Assembly (NCBI GenBank): GCA_039707655.1
Contig: CM077665.1
Location: 443,795,531-443,859,530 of the forward strand
Length of the DNA: 64,000 nt
Source: Elymus sibiricus
Taxonomy: Eukaryota; Streptophyta; Magnoliopsida; Poales; Poaceae
Direction of reading: 5' to 3'
Below, one piece after another: positions 1-12,002 of the stretch. Positions within the stretch are counted from its first letter, which is position 1. Each line of letters begins with the position of its first letter. The notes beneath the pieces are model-generated. The model saw nothing but the letters and a program-made list of their open reading frames with translations. It had not been told where the DNA came from and did not search any database. A program made the position numbers and the translations under genes.

Positions 1-486
1 AATTCCTACAACATGATATGTTGCATCCACAAAGGTCACATTGAAAGTATTGGCAAGTTTCACAAGGTAAGTTTAACATAATAAATCATGCATTTGGGGT
101 AAGTGGAGGCTGGTTTTTATTTCTTGAAAGCAATATGTTTTGTCCTACTTTTTAGGTGGTCTATTCTATTGATGAGTGCATTTTATACATACTTTTTAGA
201 GTATATTCTAGTACCAAAATTCCTCATATCATATCCATCAAGCACTTATTCATGTCCCCAATGCATAGTTTTTGTTATCCGTTTTACCAAGTTCGTTGCA
301 CACTTTTTTAATTTTATTTAGTTTTTATTAGTTTGTCTTTGTTTTGTGATCTTTGTAGGTGTGCTTACATGTTTATGGACTTGGGACATCAAAAGAATCA
401 AGGTGGGGATCAAACCGGAGAAGTTCCGAGCACCAGATCACGCTGTTTGGAGAGTTTGATAATTTGATCTTTATTAAAGTGTCCTG
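1..486 (+). other. Unassigned DNA with a possible spliced exon pair
   Basis: Positions 1-66 are open in frame 1 for 22 codons and end in a strong donor (AAG then GTAAGT at 67). A good acceptor (TTTGTAG) ends at 358, and the frame then stays open from 359 into the retrotransposon LTR that starts at 487. The intron would be 292 bases and AT-rich. I do not recognise the encoded peptide. The other two frames of the second stretch are also nearly open, so coding is not proven. It may be the end of a host gene or of another element, cut by the insertion at 487. Confidence 0.25.
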
Positions 487-978
487 ACGGTGTCCTGGAC
501 TAGGGTGTACTAGCCTAGTCGGCCCATGCTCCTTGGATTGGACCGATGGGCCCTCATTCTTCTCTAGATGGACTCTAGAAGTTGAACGATGGGGTGCGAT
601 CGGGACTGCGTCTGCCGACGGCTTGTCGTATACTCCAAGACCTCTCCTGCTGCCTCCATGCCAAGATGTCGACCTTGTAACCCTAGATGCCCTACCCCGG
701 CGTGTATATAAGCCATAGGGTTTAGCCCGTAGAGGGGTCATCAACGCAATATCATTCGCCTAGCCCTAGAGTTAGAACATATCTGACGATCTCGAGGTAG
801 ATCAACTCTGTACTTGATACTTCTCCATTTATATAAACAAGAGCAGTACGTAGAGTATTACCTCCATCAAGAGGGCCCTAACTTGGGTAAACATCGTCCC
901 CTTTCTCATGTTACCATCCGTCCGAGATCCGCAGCTCGGGACCCCCTACCCCGAGGTACGCCGGTTTTCACACAGACA
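487..978 (+). repeat. 5' LTR of Gypsy element B
   Basis: A 492-bp LTR. It starts TGACGGTGTC and ends CACAGACA, with TATATAAG at 705-712 as the likely core promoter. The gag ATG follows 47 bases after its end. It belongs to the same family as the solo LTR at 21311-21795, which shares the TGACGGTGTC start and the CCGGTTTT stretch near the end. The five bases before it (TGTCC) would be the left target duplication, but the right end of the element is not in place, so this cannot be tested. Confidence 0.8.
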
Positions 979-1025
979 CTGGTGCTTTCATTGAGAGTTC
1001 CATTGCAACATCGACAGAAGGGTCG

Positions 1026-3686
1026 ATGGCTCATCTGCAGATCAACTGCGACAACGGCAACGGGAATGTTTACGTCCCCGGTCAACTTGTCGTGTTCGGC
1101 ATCATGATCTTCTACGCCGATTCGACCGGCCATCTGACCTCCATCGAGAACTACGCCCCGGATCAGATCGTGACCTTTCGAGGCCTGGAGTACACCGCAG
1201 ATTCCCGCGGAGAACTCATCCTGTCAGGTTGCACGCCCAGCCGGGCGGAGGGGCTACCCGGCACCGGAGGATCGACTCCGGAACCGATCTCTTTCGAGGA
1301 CGTTGGGCCAGAAACCTTGGTGTCGCCGGAGAACCCTGATGTAGCGACTCCGGGCGATCTCCCCTCGAACCCCGGCCCGGATCCAGGCCCGACCCCTATC
1401 TCGGAAGCTACGTTGGATCTCGAGCCAACCCCGGCACAGGATCTAGAATCACCCTTGGATCCCCTTCATGCCGGAAACACGCCAAGCTATACACCGGGTA
1501 CGCTCCGAGTCAGCCCCGCTTATAGTCAGGCAATAAACTCCGAAGAACTATCTCACCTGAACGAGATACTCGATCGTATCCAGAGCATGTCTATCTCAGA
1601 TAGCAAGACTTTGGTTTATGACAAGATCAGACTTAAAGCCGACGATCGGGAAATTTATGTCCCGCCCACCACCCACCTAGTCGCCACGGTCGACGACTTA
1701 ACCGACGTGCTAGACTACAACGAGGCCACAAGCATGGATGAACATGCCGATGGCCCCACAGAACACACTTCGCCCCTGGTAAACACTGGCAGGTGAACCG
1801 CAACATCCACCTATGATGTCTATATGGTGGATACCCCCAAATCCCCTCCAAGACGTCGGCGCAGACAACGAAGGGGCAACAATGGGGAACCCAACGGCAA
1901 TAACGCCACCACCAATGATGATGAGGCTTGGACGACAACGCTGATAACACTGGAGAGGACCCTCAAGCCTCCCAGTACGGAATGACTATTCCGAAGAAAA
2001 TCCGGAGGACTCGGATCCCGACGACCTCTTTGAAGGGGCCGACGAAAATTAGATGCCAGAGTCCAAGGAAGAGGAGAGCCTCGGTACCGAGGACTATATT
2101 GTCCCTGAAGACCCCCTCGAACAAGAGCGCTTCCGACGATGCCTCGTCGCCACTGCTCGAAGCATGAAATGCAAGCAGCAGCAGCTGCTGCAAGAAAATA
2201 CGGATGCGCCGAATGAAAAGTAGGTTGAAGTACTCTCGGCCGAACAAGATCTTGAAGACTGACATCGTAGCGCGCCAAAATCATACCCACGTAGGTGTCT
2301 GCTGCTGGAGTTTGATGAAAAACTAGCCGCCGACGTGCCTGACCGACCCCATAGAGGTCGGGACAGGCCAGTGCGGGAAAACTTCAATACCCGACTGGCT
2401 CCCCACCGTTATGGCAAGGACCCCGTGGATTACCTAGACCCTCACGATGTTCTACGCCACAGTGAGGCAAACCAAGCGCCTCCTCGGTCCATCTATGGCT
2501 CAAGAGGACGCGCGCCAGCCGGGCCCGACGGCTATGACACTTGGTTAGACAGGAACGGCCGTGCCCGAGTTCAAGCCTACACACGACTCTCCCCCGACCT
2601 CCGACGGGATACTACCAGTTCCGAGGTTCAGCCCACCTGATCTGCTTTACAGCCACGGTAATGGAACATCAATTTCCAGAAGGGTTTAAGCCCATCAACA
2701 TAGAATCATACGATGGCACCACAGACCCAGCAGTGTGGATCAAAGATTTCCTTCTCCACATACACATGGCTAACGGAGATGACCTCCACGCCATCAAATA
2801 TTTGCCGCTCAAGCTGAAGGGGACGGCTAGGCATTGGCTTAACAGCCTGCCTCCTCATTCTATTGGTAGCAGGGAAGACCTTGAAGATGCCTTTAGGGCA
2901 AATTTCCGAGGCACTTACGTCTGACCTCCGGATGCCGACGACCTCAGTCGTGTCACCCAACAGTCAAGCGAATCTACTCGGAAGTTCTTTAATAGGTTCC
3001 TTACTAAAAAGAACCATATCATAGACTGCTCTAATGTTGAAGCCATTGCTGCATTCAAAAATAACATCCGAGATGAATGGCTTGCCCGCCAGCTCGTCCA
3101 AGACAAGTCGAGGACCATGGTAGCCCTCACTTCGCTGATGACCCGGTTTTGTGCGGGAGAAGACAGTTGGCTCGCACGAAGCACTCACAATGGTGAGGCA
3201 GACACTTTAGAGACACGCGACACCAATGGAAAGCCTCGACACTATAAAAACAAGTGCATGCATAAAAATGGCTGGAGCGACACAGAGGACGCCGCAGTCA
3301 ATGCAGGGTTCACCGGACCAAGATCCAGACAGAAAAGGAAACCCTTTAAAGGGAATAAGAAGGGACCTAGCCAGCTGGATAGGATCCTAGATCGACTGTG
3401 CCAAATCCATGGCACTCAGGATAAAACAGCAACCCACACTAACATGAAGTGCTTGGTCTTCAAACAAGCTGGCAAGGTAGCGACGGAGGGTCAAAGTAAA
3501 ACCCAAAATCGCAGTGAAGACGAGGATGAACCTTGGCGGCTCAACAACGGAGGCCAAAAGAAGTTTCCTAACGAGGTAACAGAGGTGAACATGATCTATG
3601 TTACCCACATCCCCAAGAGGGAGAGGAGGCACGTACTTCGGGACATCTACGCGTTAGAGCTAGTCACCCCGAAGTTCAACCCGTAG
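1026..3686 (+). pseudogene. gag: Gag pseudogene of element B
   Basis: Gag forms the capsid that packages the retrotransposon RNA. The ORF starts at ATG 1026, 47 bases after the LTR, and stays open to 1796. It then breaks into pieces in different frames. The conserved gag core is readable in 2541-2924: YDGTTDPAVWIKDFL, then WLNSLPPHSIGSREDLEDAF. It continues in 2925-3190 (RDEWLARQL). 3117-3686 is the basic C-terminal part (RQKRKPFKGNKKGP), where no intact zinc knuckle is left. Several stops and frame changes make it non-functional. Confidence 0.8.
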
Positions 3687-4373
3687 TCGGCTTACCCGAT
3701 CACATTCAACAAACATGACCATCCGACCAGCATCAGGCATGGCGGATCAACTGCACTCGTCTTGGACCCAATTGTCGAGGGTTTCCATCTGACACACGTC
3801 CTTATGGATGGAGGAAGTAGCCTCGACTTAATCTATGAGGACACGGTTAGGAAGATGGGCATCGACTCATCTCGGATGAAGCCGAGCAGCACTACCTTTA
3901 AAGGCGTAATACCAGGTGTTGAGGCTCGTTGCATCGGAACCTTGTCACTGGAGGTTGTCTTCGGATCACCCGAGAACTTCAAAAGAGAGTAGTTAATCTT
4001 CGATAATGTCCCCTTTCGAAGTGGATACCATGCGCTCCTAGGGCACACAACGTCCGCTCACTACAACGCGGTCCCACACTATGCTTACCTCAAGCTCAAA
4101 ATGCCAGGACCCAACAGTGTTATCAAAATCAATGGTAACATGAAACGCTCTCTCTCCGTACGGAGGAGCAGACCACAGCCTTCGCAGCCAAGGTGCAGGC
4201 ATCCGAGGATGCGGCCCATGGCGGTAAACGCACTTCTAGCTCTTCGAAGCATTCACGGGTCACACCAGTCGACCTCGGACACATACCCCCACACCCTAAA
4301 TAGGGGTGCGGGCTCCTCACGCGCTCCCCTTGGAAGGGGCATGACGTCCCCAGGGCGCACAATTTCACACTAA
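3687..4373 (+). pseudogene. Aspartic protease remnant of element B
   Basis: The retropepsin that cleaves Gag-Pol. The frame at 3762-3992 contains LMDGGSSLDLIY, the active-site Asp in a D-G-G context instead of the usual DTG/DSG, followed by a TAG stop at 3990. After the stop the same frame gives FRSGYHALLGHTTSAHYNAV and then AYLKLKMPGPN, the flap-distal region and C-terminus typical of these proteases; the usual ILGR motif is altered to LLGH. The reverse transcriptase that should follow is absent, and the sequence turns into unrecognised, stop-containing DNA. Confidence 0.7.
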
Positions 4374-5608
4374 AAATCCCTTGGGCCGCCGAGGAGCCAA
4401 AATTTATGGAAACACCGGATCTGCTAGACCGAAGAGCGACTAAGCTTCAAGCTTCCATATCGGCAAGGTCCTGTCTAAGTGCTAGCCAGGAAAGTATACC
4501 CATGTGGCTTCAACCAGATGGCGGACATCTATAGACCTCTTAAAAGGACTCGGCCATCGATCGCTTTAAGCACATGCAAGGACGAGGTTGCATACAGTCC
4601 ATCTCAGTCTTCGCCATCAACGAGGATAAGCTGGTCAACAACATGGAGACGCATACGTGCTGCAGGAAGCGGCCCGGGCTTATAAACCCGATGATAATAT
4701 CTGCCCTGTTTTTATGTGCTCCTTTATTTGCCTTTTTTGCATTGTATCTTTTTAGTTTCTCTCGTTACAGCTCTACATGTAAAGCTTGAAATTATAAAAT
4801 AAAGAAATCATGCCCCTCAAGGTTCTTATTGTATTTCTGTACAAGCACTGCATGTGAGCTACAAGAACGTCTTCAAGATACAGCTGCTAAAGGGCTTCGT
4901 TTCCCTGTCTTGAAATACAAGTCCGAAGTACTCGGCGTCTTGGATGTTGCACTATATGCATCAGTTTCGAACCTAGATTTAGGTCACTAGTTGGGTTGCC
5001 CGGCTCCTATGTGTACCCCTTACGTTCCCGATCAAATTTGGCAAAGGGTGTAACGGGAGAACCACTGTGATAGTGCCGCCAGTTTAATTGGCAGAGCACC
5101 TTAGTGGAGAAAGCCGAACACTGACTATCTGGGTAAGCGAAAACTGGTCGGCAATCCGAAGACCGCGTTAAGCGACATGTCGTTAGAGATCACCCGTGTT
5201 AAACGAAGGGCTTATTCATAGTATAAGCCGACGTGGGAAACGGCGTAGACCTAGGCTGCTTAAAGCCGACCACTTCACACACCGGGGGCTCGTCATCAGC
5301 CCCCACAGTCAAACTCCTATGACTAAGTGAAAGTTGTAAAGCCGTTATAGTCTGATTGCGTAGTTCCTACAAGCATAGACTGCCTTCGGGTACCGAGACA
5401 TCGGATAAGGTTCATAGCTGCCTCAAGGAACACCCTCTGTATATTCTACATTGGGGTAGAAGCCGACGACAGACAACTTTCAGTTCAACACAGTCAAGCA
5501 GGAGGAAAATCAATTAAAATAACACACATGTATGAGGGAATCTAACGACATACTCATTAAAACAAAAGATGGTTTTTTACATCCCATGTACTTCGACACT
5601 TTGTAGTA
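4374..5608. other. Spacer of element B, no gene recognised
   Basis: This stretch sits where the polymerase should be. It has only short ORFs and no reverse transcriptase, RNase H or integrase motif. The bases near 4780-4810 (AAATAAAGAAATCA) look like a polyadenylation-type stretch. I see nothing else that can be named. Confidence 0.5.
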
Positions 5609-8600
5609 CTAAAACTGATACAAAGTGTCTTTTGGACACATGGCCTCGGTAGCACGGGCGCCCTCTTCCACCTCGGCGAAGAATTGCTCTGCAGTGCGCT
5701 GCTTCCCTTTGGGGGGGGGGGGCGCAGTAACGATCGCCGCATCAACCTTCCGAAAGTGCATATTTACGCAGGCATACGCCCGTCGTGCTCCCTCGAAGCA
5801 TGCAGATCGCTTCCAGCAATCCACTTGCGGGCCAGCAACCTGCAACCGGGCCAGGAGGCCGAAGAGGCTGTCCGACAGAACTTTGGTGGGCCACAACTTG
5901 ATGCAGAGATCCTGGAGCACTGGCCTTGCCATGCGGAGTAGCTCCGTCAGCTACTTTATTCGATGGTTCCGCAGCTGTGACGACGGAGAGTCTGGGAACT
6001 GCCACCAGAATGCCTTCTCCTCCTCATGGCCCTCCACTTGTCCGAAGTGCTGGACAGCGTCCGTTACACTCTTCGGAAGATCCGCGAAGACCTCAGCGGA
6101 ACGCCACAGTTGGGTGAGCTCGACGCACCCTTTCCTGCCAAACACACACTGCAATAAGTACGGCTTACCTGCGGCTATCTGGTCCACTTGCTGGAGCACC
6201 GAGCGGTCGGTCCGGGCCGCGATCTGGAGGTAGGAGTGCGCAAGCTCGAACTTCTTGAGCTCTTCTTTCGCCTGCTTCTCCTCGGCCAGAAGTTTATCGC
6301 GTGCTTTGAACACGCCCTTCAGTGTCTCCTCGACCTCTATGTCCCGCGTCTGGTCCTTCTCCCTAGCCATCTTCTCGGCAGCTCGGGCCTTCTCCGCCTG
6401 CACGACCACAGCCTTCTGCTGCTCCGCCTCCTACCGAGCCTTCTTGAGCTCGGCCTTGAGCCCCTCAAGCTCGGCCAAGGCCGCTGTCATTCAAACAGTT
6501 TGGCATCAACCCCTATTTCAACAACAAACACAATACACTTCTCGTGTTCAAAGTAACATTCAAAGAACATGAAGTACCGATCGTTTACCTTAAGACTGCT
6601 CGAACCGTTGGTTCATCAGGTCGATGTCTTTCTCAGACCTCTCAAGCTTCCGGTTTATCTCCACTATCTCCTCGGAGACGGAGCCCGGAGCTGAGGTAGA
6701 AACCTGCAAACAAGGATTTTTTTTCACATAAGCCCCACGACCAATTTATTAACCTCGGATGAGCGCCTCATATCACTGGGCAACGTCCTGGGGGCTACAC
6801 ATCAAGCTCCTACTTCTATTCGATCCCAACACCGGTTCCTCGAAACCGGCCTCGGGCTCGGGGGCTACTCACTGACCAGGCTGTTTAGAAGTCCATGAGA
6901 ACATGTCCTCAGACAAATACATGGATTTGCAAATTAAACGCAAAACGGAAATTATTTTTGCACAAGGGTAAAAGAATACCTCGAAGCTTGTTATGATGCC
7001 CTTGAAGACCTCATGCAATCCGGCCCCCACGGACCGAAAGCCCTGCAGCGCCGTGCCTATCAAGGCACGATGCTCTTCGTTGAGGGAGGAGCCCTTCAAG
7101 GTCTCCTCCATCTCCTCGATCCACCGCACGCTAGCCCGCCCTTTGGCAGGAGGTGGGGGTGGCAAGATCTCGGACCTAAGCACCTGGGTGCTGGGCGGAG
7201 GGGTCTCCGGCCGCTGCGCTGGAGCCGGGGCGGACTTCGGCTGGGCCGATGATTGGCCCAGCGTTCCCTTGGCGACCTCGAGGATCTTATCCCCTTGACC
7301 CTGCGGGATCGAGGTGTCAACCCCGGTCATGACGATCGACTCTCCGGCCCCTGTTGTGTCAACCTGTGGAGCTGAAGTAGAAGTCGCCTCCCCCAACCCA
7401 TCATGAGCTGGCGGAGGAGTGGAGGGGTCCGGGGTCCCGCTGGCGGATGACAGCCCACTTGAAGAGTCGCTTGGGCGCACCTTCGGCGGACTACGGAAAG
7501 ATGCTCGTATGAGCTCACTCCTACTAAAACATAGAACTGCTAAAACACAGAAAATGGAAAACAGTAACGTACCCTCGGGGTGCCGGTTTTTTCCTCCCCA
7601 GAACAAGGGGATCATCTTCGGACTCGTCGGAGAGCAAGATCTTCTCCGACGACTTGCCGGCGGCCCCGACCGAGGTTCCCTTCAACCTCTTTCGGCCCTT
7701 GGACCGCGCTCCAGCTTCGGCGTCCTCTGACGCCGCCCTCTTCCCTTTAAGGGAAGGGTCATCCTTCTCCTCACCCTCCCCCACATCTCCGTGGGTGGCA
7801 GATGTGTGGGCCTCCTCGGATCGAGTAACCGACGTCTCCCGATTCCGAAGACCCACCCTGCCCTTTCGGGACTTCGGCCCCTTGGTGACCACCACATGCG
7901 GCCTTCGACTAGGAGCGTCGTGAGCAGAGGGGTTCTCGCCTCCTCTGGCAATGGGGTCGGGCACTGCATTTTCTGCATCCTGGCTGACCATTTCTGCACA
8001 TACCGAGCAAGACGATTCATCGAAATCTGTCTTACCATGCGAAGAAAGAAGAATATAAATGTGTGTGTTAGAACACTTACCGGTGGGGCTTCATGGCCAA
8101 CCTCGAAGCCAAGGTCTTGCCCCTCCTCGGGGTTCTTGTCCTTGGCTAGCTTGAATAGCCGCGTCCACATGCCGACCAAGTTGGTGTGGAAAAAGCGGAG
8201 GACAGGCCCCTCTTCTTCGGATTTATACTACCACATTGGGGTGGCGCGGAGTTGGAGCGGGAGGATCCGGCGGTTGAGCATGACGTTGACCACCACTTGA
8301 TCTTCTTGATCAGTGCCTCCACCTCTCTCGAGTCCCCCCAGACGACGCCCTTCTCCCTCCAGGACTTGAGCTTCCTTGGGGGCCCAACCGAAAAGGCCAT
8401 GACTTTGGTTGGCCGGAGGCGAGCAGCTCAATGATGTAAAACCACGCACGCTGTCATTCCTTTACCGTCTCGATGAAGGTGCCCTTGAACCAGTCAGCAT
8501 TTTGGTTCTTGCTGACCATGGCACCTCCACACTCTGCCAGATCGGAGCCACTGGACTTCGGCTTAACCCCGAAGGTCTTCAGCCAAAGGCCGAAGTGTGG

Positions 8601-8918
8601 TTCACAATGGAGAAAGGCCTCGTAGACCGTGATTAAGGAGGCGAGGTGGAGGATGGAGTTTGGGGCCATGTGGTGAAAGTGGAGCCCATAATAGAACATC
8701 ATCCCGCGCATGAATGGGTGCAATGGGAACCCCAGGCCTCAGATGAGGTGGGGAACAAAGACTACCCGCTCCCCTGGATTGGGAATGGGCACTTGCTGGT
8801 TGGCGCCAGGAGCGCGGGCGCCGATGTTGGCGGGAAGGTATCCCGCAGTACGCAGCTCCAGGATGGTGCCTTCCGTCATGGAGGAACCACCCCAATACCC
8901 TTTGAGGGTATCGTCCAT
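5609..8918 (-). pseudogene. Antisense extra ORF of element B (Transposase_28-like plus coiled coil)
   Basis: Reading on the minus strand from ATG at 8918, the N-terminal part (MDDTLKGYWGG, then LRTAGYLPANIGARAPG, GFPLHPFMRGMMFYYGL, HFGLWLKTFGVKPK, SWREKGVVWGDSREV) matches the plant family annotated as putative gypsy-type transposon (Transposase_28). An acidic, Ser/Pro-rich middle follows (7991-6990), then a charged helix (6409-6200, EKARAAEKMAREKDQ) likely to be a coiled coil. In-frame stops at 8741-8739 and 8456-8454 and frame changes near 8400 show decay. Donor-like GT sites after codons near 7574 and 6981 suggest the original gene was spliced. Function of this family is unknown. Confidence 0.75.
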
Positions 8919-8950
8919 GGCTATATGGGGGGAGCTTGGATTTTCTAAAA

Positions 8951-10202
8951 AAGTGGGGTGCGAGACGAATCTGGGCACTTTCCTATTTTGTCCTGAATAG
9001 CACATTATGAAGGATGTGCTATTTTTCTTTTCTTGATTGCCCTCAAACTTTTTGGGGACTTTCTCATAACCAAATCATTGCCACATGACAAAATTCATCA
9101 CCATTTTCCTAGTTAGTCTTCCTCATAAAATTTCCCCAAGATTCTGTCCAATGGGAAGCTTCATGAAGAAAGTACTAGCTATGCTTATTCAAATGAGCTA
9201 AAAGTTTGCCATCTCCTTTTTATCCTCAAATCATGACCCTCCACCAAATTTCAGTTCCATCCAACAATCTATGTCAGCCCAGTATCAAATCTTTGCTTCT
9301 AGTCATATTTTCAATTTGTGAAGCAACTATATTTTATATTGCTTCATAATTGCTGAAATTTTGCAAGGCTATTATCCTACCTATATAACTTCCCTCCACC
9401 AAATTATGGCTCATTTCAGCTAGCCAATTTCTCTCAACAATTCCCCCAAGATTCTGTCCAGAATAAAACACTGTGAAGGAAGTACCTTTTTTATTTACTC
9501 AAATGGTATGAAATTTTCAACATTTGCATTTCTGTCCAATGGGGCACATTGCACATCAAGTGCCACCTAGGCCCCTCCTCTTGAGCTGAAACTTTGCATA
9601 GATGATCACCTTAGTGTGTGAACACACTCAGAAAAAGATCGACATCTTTCCCCAAGTAAATCTCCCCCACTCCAGTACAAACACCTTCTACCAGAAACTT
9701 AGGTCATCTCAAATCAGTGCACTGTTTTCCCCCTACCTTTTCTAAAGTTCATAAGTCACTCCATTGACCTCTACCCCACCTCCCAGACATGCTTTTGCCT
9801 CCCAGAGCGCGTGGCGTCATCGCGTTCACGCGACGACTACGCGTACGACATGCACAAACACGTGCTCTGGCATTGGGACCCCCTGCCGCGTCCGTTTCCT
9901 CGCGCTCTCGCCACGGCGCCATGTCTAGGAGCTTCGTCTTTACCATGCACTCACTCTGGACCCCTCTCCCCCTCGTCTCCTAGCTCCTGGCCGTGCATGC
10001 CAGCGACGACATCTTCGCCGGAGCTCCGGCATGTTGCCGCACCGCGTGCCAGCGCCCCTCCTTCCCGAGCCATCTCCGAGGTATTTTTAGCACGTCCCAG
10101 ACTTCCCTCGACACCCCGCAGCTCTCCCCTAGCCCTCTCGAGCCATCCAACCCCGCCATGGCTGAAACGGCCGCCGCCGATCCCCCTCAGCCAAGTCCTC
10201 CC
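8951..10202. repeat. Left part of long LTR-like repeat C
   Basis: AT-rich, non-coding DNA that continues on the other side of element D. It contains internal near-repeats such as CCCCAAGATTCTGTCCA at about 9133 and 9443, each followed by a similar stretch on plant-like LTR background. A GC-rich stretch lies at 9780-10200. The best guess is one very long LTR of a Gypsy element (about 3.8 kb without the insert), but I could not prove the ends: no matching target duplication was found. The ORFs here are not convincing. Confidence 0.45.
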
Positions 10203-11785
10203 TGGTACGTCTCCAATGTATCTATAATTCTTGATTGTTCCATGCTATAACATTATCATTCTAGGATGCTTTTTGGGTGTTTATATATCAATTTATATTA
10301 TTTTGAGCACTAACCTATTAACCCAGTGCCCAGTGCCAGTTGTTGTTTTCTACATGTTTTTGACTTTTCAGGTTTACACTACCAAACGAAGTCCAATTGC
10401 CCCAAAACTTTTTCATGATTTTCCTGGACCAAAAGAAGACCTGGAAGCTTTGGGAGGAGACCGGAGGCTGCACGAGGGAGGCAGCACACAACAGGGCGCA
10501 CCCAGGGGGGTGGCCGCGCCCTCATGTGTGCTGACCCCTCGGGTGGTCCCCGACGCCCTCTCTGGCCTATAAATTCTTATTATTCCCCAAAACCCTAGAG
10601 AGCCTCCCGAAACACTTTTTCCGCCACCGCCGCAAGTCTCTGTTCCGCCGTGTGCCCATCTGGAGCCATGTTCCGGTGCCCTACCGGGAGGGGGGATCGA
10701 TCACGGAGGGCCTCTACATCAACCTTGCTGCTCCCATGGTGATGTGTGAGTAGTTCCCTACAAACCTACGGGTCCGTAGTTAGTACCTAGATGGCTATCT
10801 CTCTCTCTCTTGATCTTCAATACAAAGTTCACCGCATCTTCGCGGTGATCTATTCGATGTAATCACTTTGTGCGGTGTGTTTGTGGTGATCCGATGAATT
10901 GTGGGTTTATGTTTAGATTATTCATGAAAATATTTGAGTCTTCTCTAATTTCTATTATGATTCTTATTTGCATGATTATTATAGCTTCGTAAATCTCTCC
11001 GATCTATTGAAATAGTTTGGCCAACTAGATTGATATTTCTTCAGTGAGAGGGGTTCGTTGTAGTGGGTTCAACCTGAAGGGTTTCTTTATCCTAGGGACA
11101 AAGTAGGGGACAAGATACGTCTTGGTGTTCTTGCCACTAAGGATAAAACGATGGGGTTAATTCATATTGATTGAATTCTCTTTGTCTACATCATGTCATT
11201 GTTCTCCAAGCATTACTCTATTTTACTTAATACTCTAGATGCATGCTGGATAGCCGTCGATGGGTGGAGTAATAGTAATAGGTGCAGGCAGGAGTTGGCC
11301 TATTTTCTTATGGACGTGATGCCTATATATACATGATCATTGTCATGAATAAAGATTGCATTACTATGCGCTTTTCTATCAATTGCCCAACAGTAATTTG
11401 TTTGCCCACCGTATGCCTACTACATGAGAGAAGCCACTAGAGAACACTACGGCCCCCGGGTCTATTCACTTATAAATTTACAAAAGCCTTCATTACCTTG
11501 TTGCCATTATTTACTTTTCATTTTATTCTGCAATTTACAATATTCATTTATCATCCATACACTTCACTAGCTTGCAAATAACGAGTCCAAGGGGATTGAC
11601 AACCCTCTTGCCCGCGTTGGGTGCAAGTGTTTGCTTCTTTTTGTGCAGTCGTTGAATACGGGGGTTGCGTGTTAGTCCTATTGGTTCGATAAACCTTGGT
11701 TCTTAACTGAGGGAAATACTTATCCATATTGTGCTGCATCACCCGTTCCTCTTCACGGAAAACCCATCGCATAATACAAGTATCA
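10203..11785 (+). repeat. 5' LTR of element D
   Basis: 1583 bp, starting TGGTACGTCTCC and ending ACAAGTATCA. TATAAA at 10568-10573 is the likely core promoter. A short CT microsatellite lies near 10800. It pairs with the 3' LTR at 16904-18496, which has the same start and end. Confidence 0.93.
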
Positions 11786-11796
11786 AGAAGGATTTC

Positions 11797-11814
11797 TGGC
11801 GCCGTTGCCGGGGA
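11797..11814 (+). promoter_or_regulatory. Primer binding site of element D (tRNA-Asp type)
   Basis: TGGCGCCGTTGCCGGGGA starts 11 bases after the LTR end. It is complementary to the 3' end of plant tRNA-Asp as I know it. This is where the tRNA primes minus-strand DNA synthesis. The same site, slightly mutated, occurs at 39522 in F and, on the other strand, at 44514-44531 in J. Confidence 0.85.
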
Positions 11815-12002
11815 GTATCACCAACCTACTATCAAGTACCTTCGCATAAATTATCTTTCACTTGTTCTACTTTTTATTTGCTGTTATATTTTATTAGTTT
11901 CATAAAAATCAAAAATACAAAAATTATCTTTGCTAGTTACTAGTTTACTTCTTTACTTGCTAGTTTACTTGTCCTACTTGTTACTTTGCTTGTTCGGTCA
12001 CC

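Larger units (their letters stand above)
487..8950 (+). mobile_element. Gypsy LTR retrotransposon B, polymerase-less and 3' truncated
   Basis: Order: 5' LTR, gag, protease, a spacer, then a degenerate ORF on the minus strand. No reverse transcriptase, RNase H or integrase motif is visible between the protease (ends near 4370) and the antisense ORF (starts 5609), so the copy is non-autonomous. No 3' LTR follows; similarity to this element type stops near 8950, where a long repeat (C) begins. The antisense ORF in that position is a hallmark described for Tat-lineage Gypsy elements. The lineage call is inference. Confidence 0.7.
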
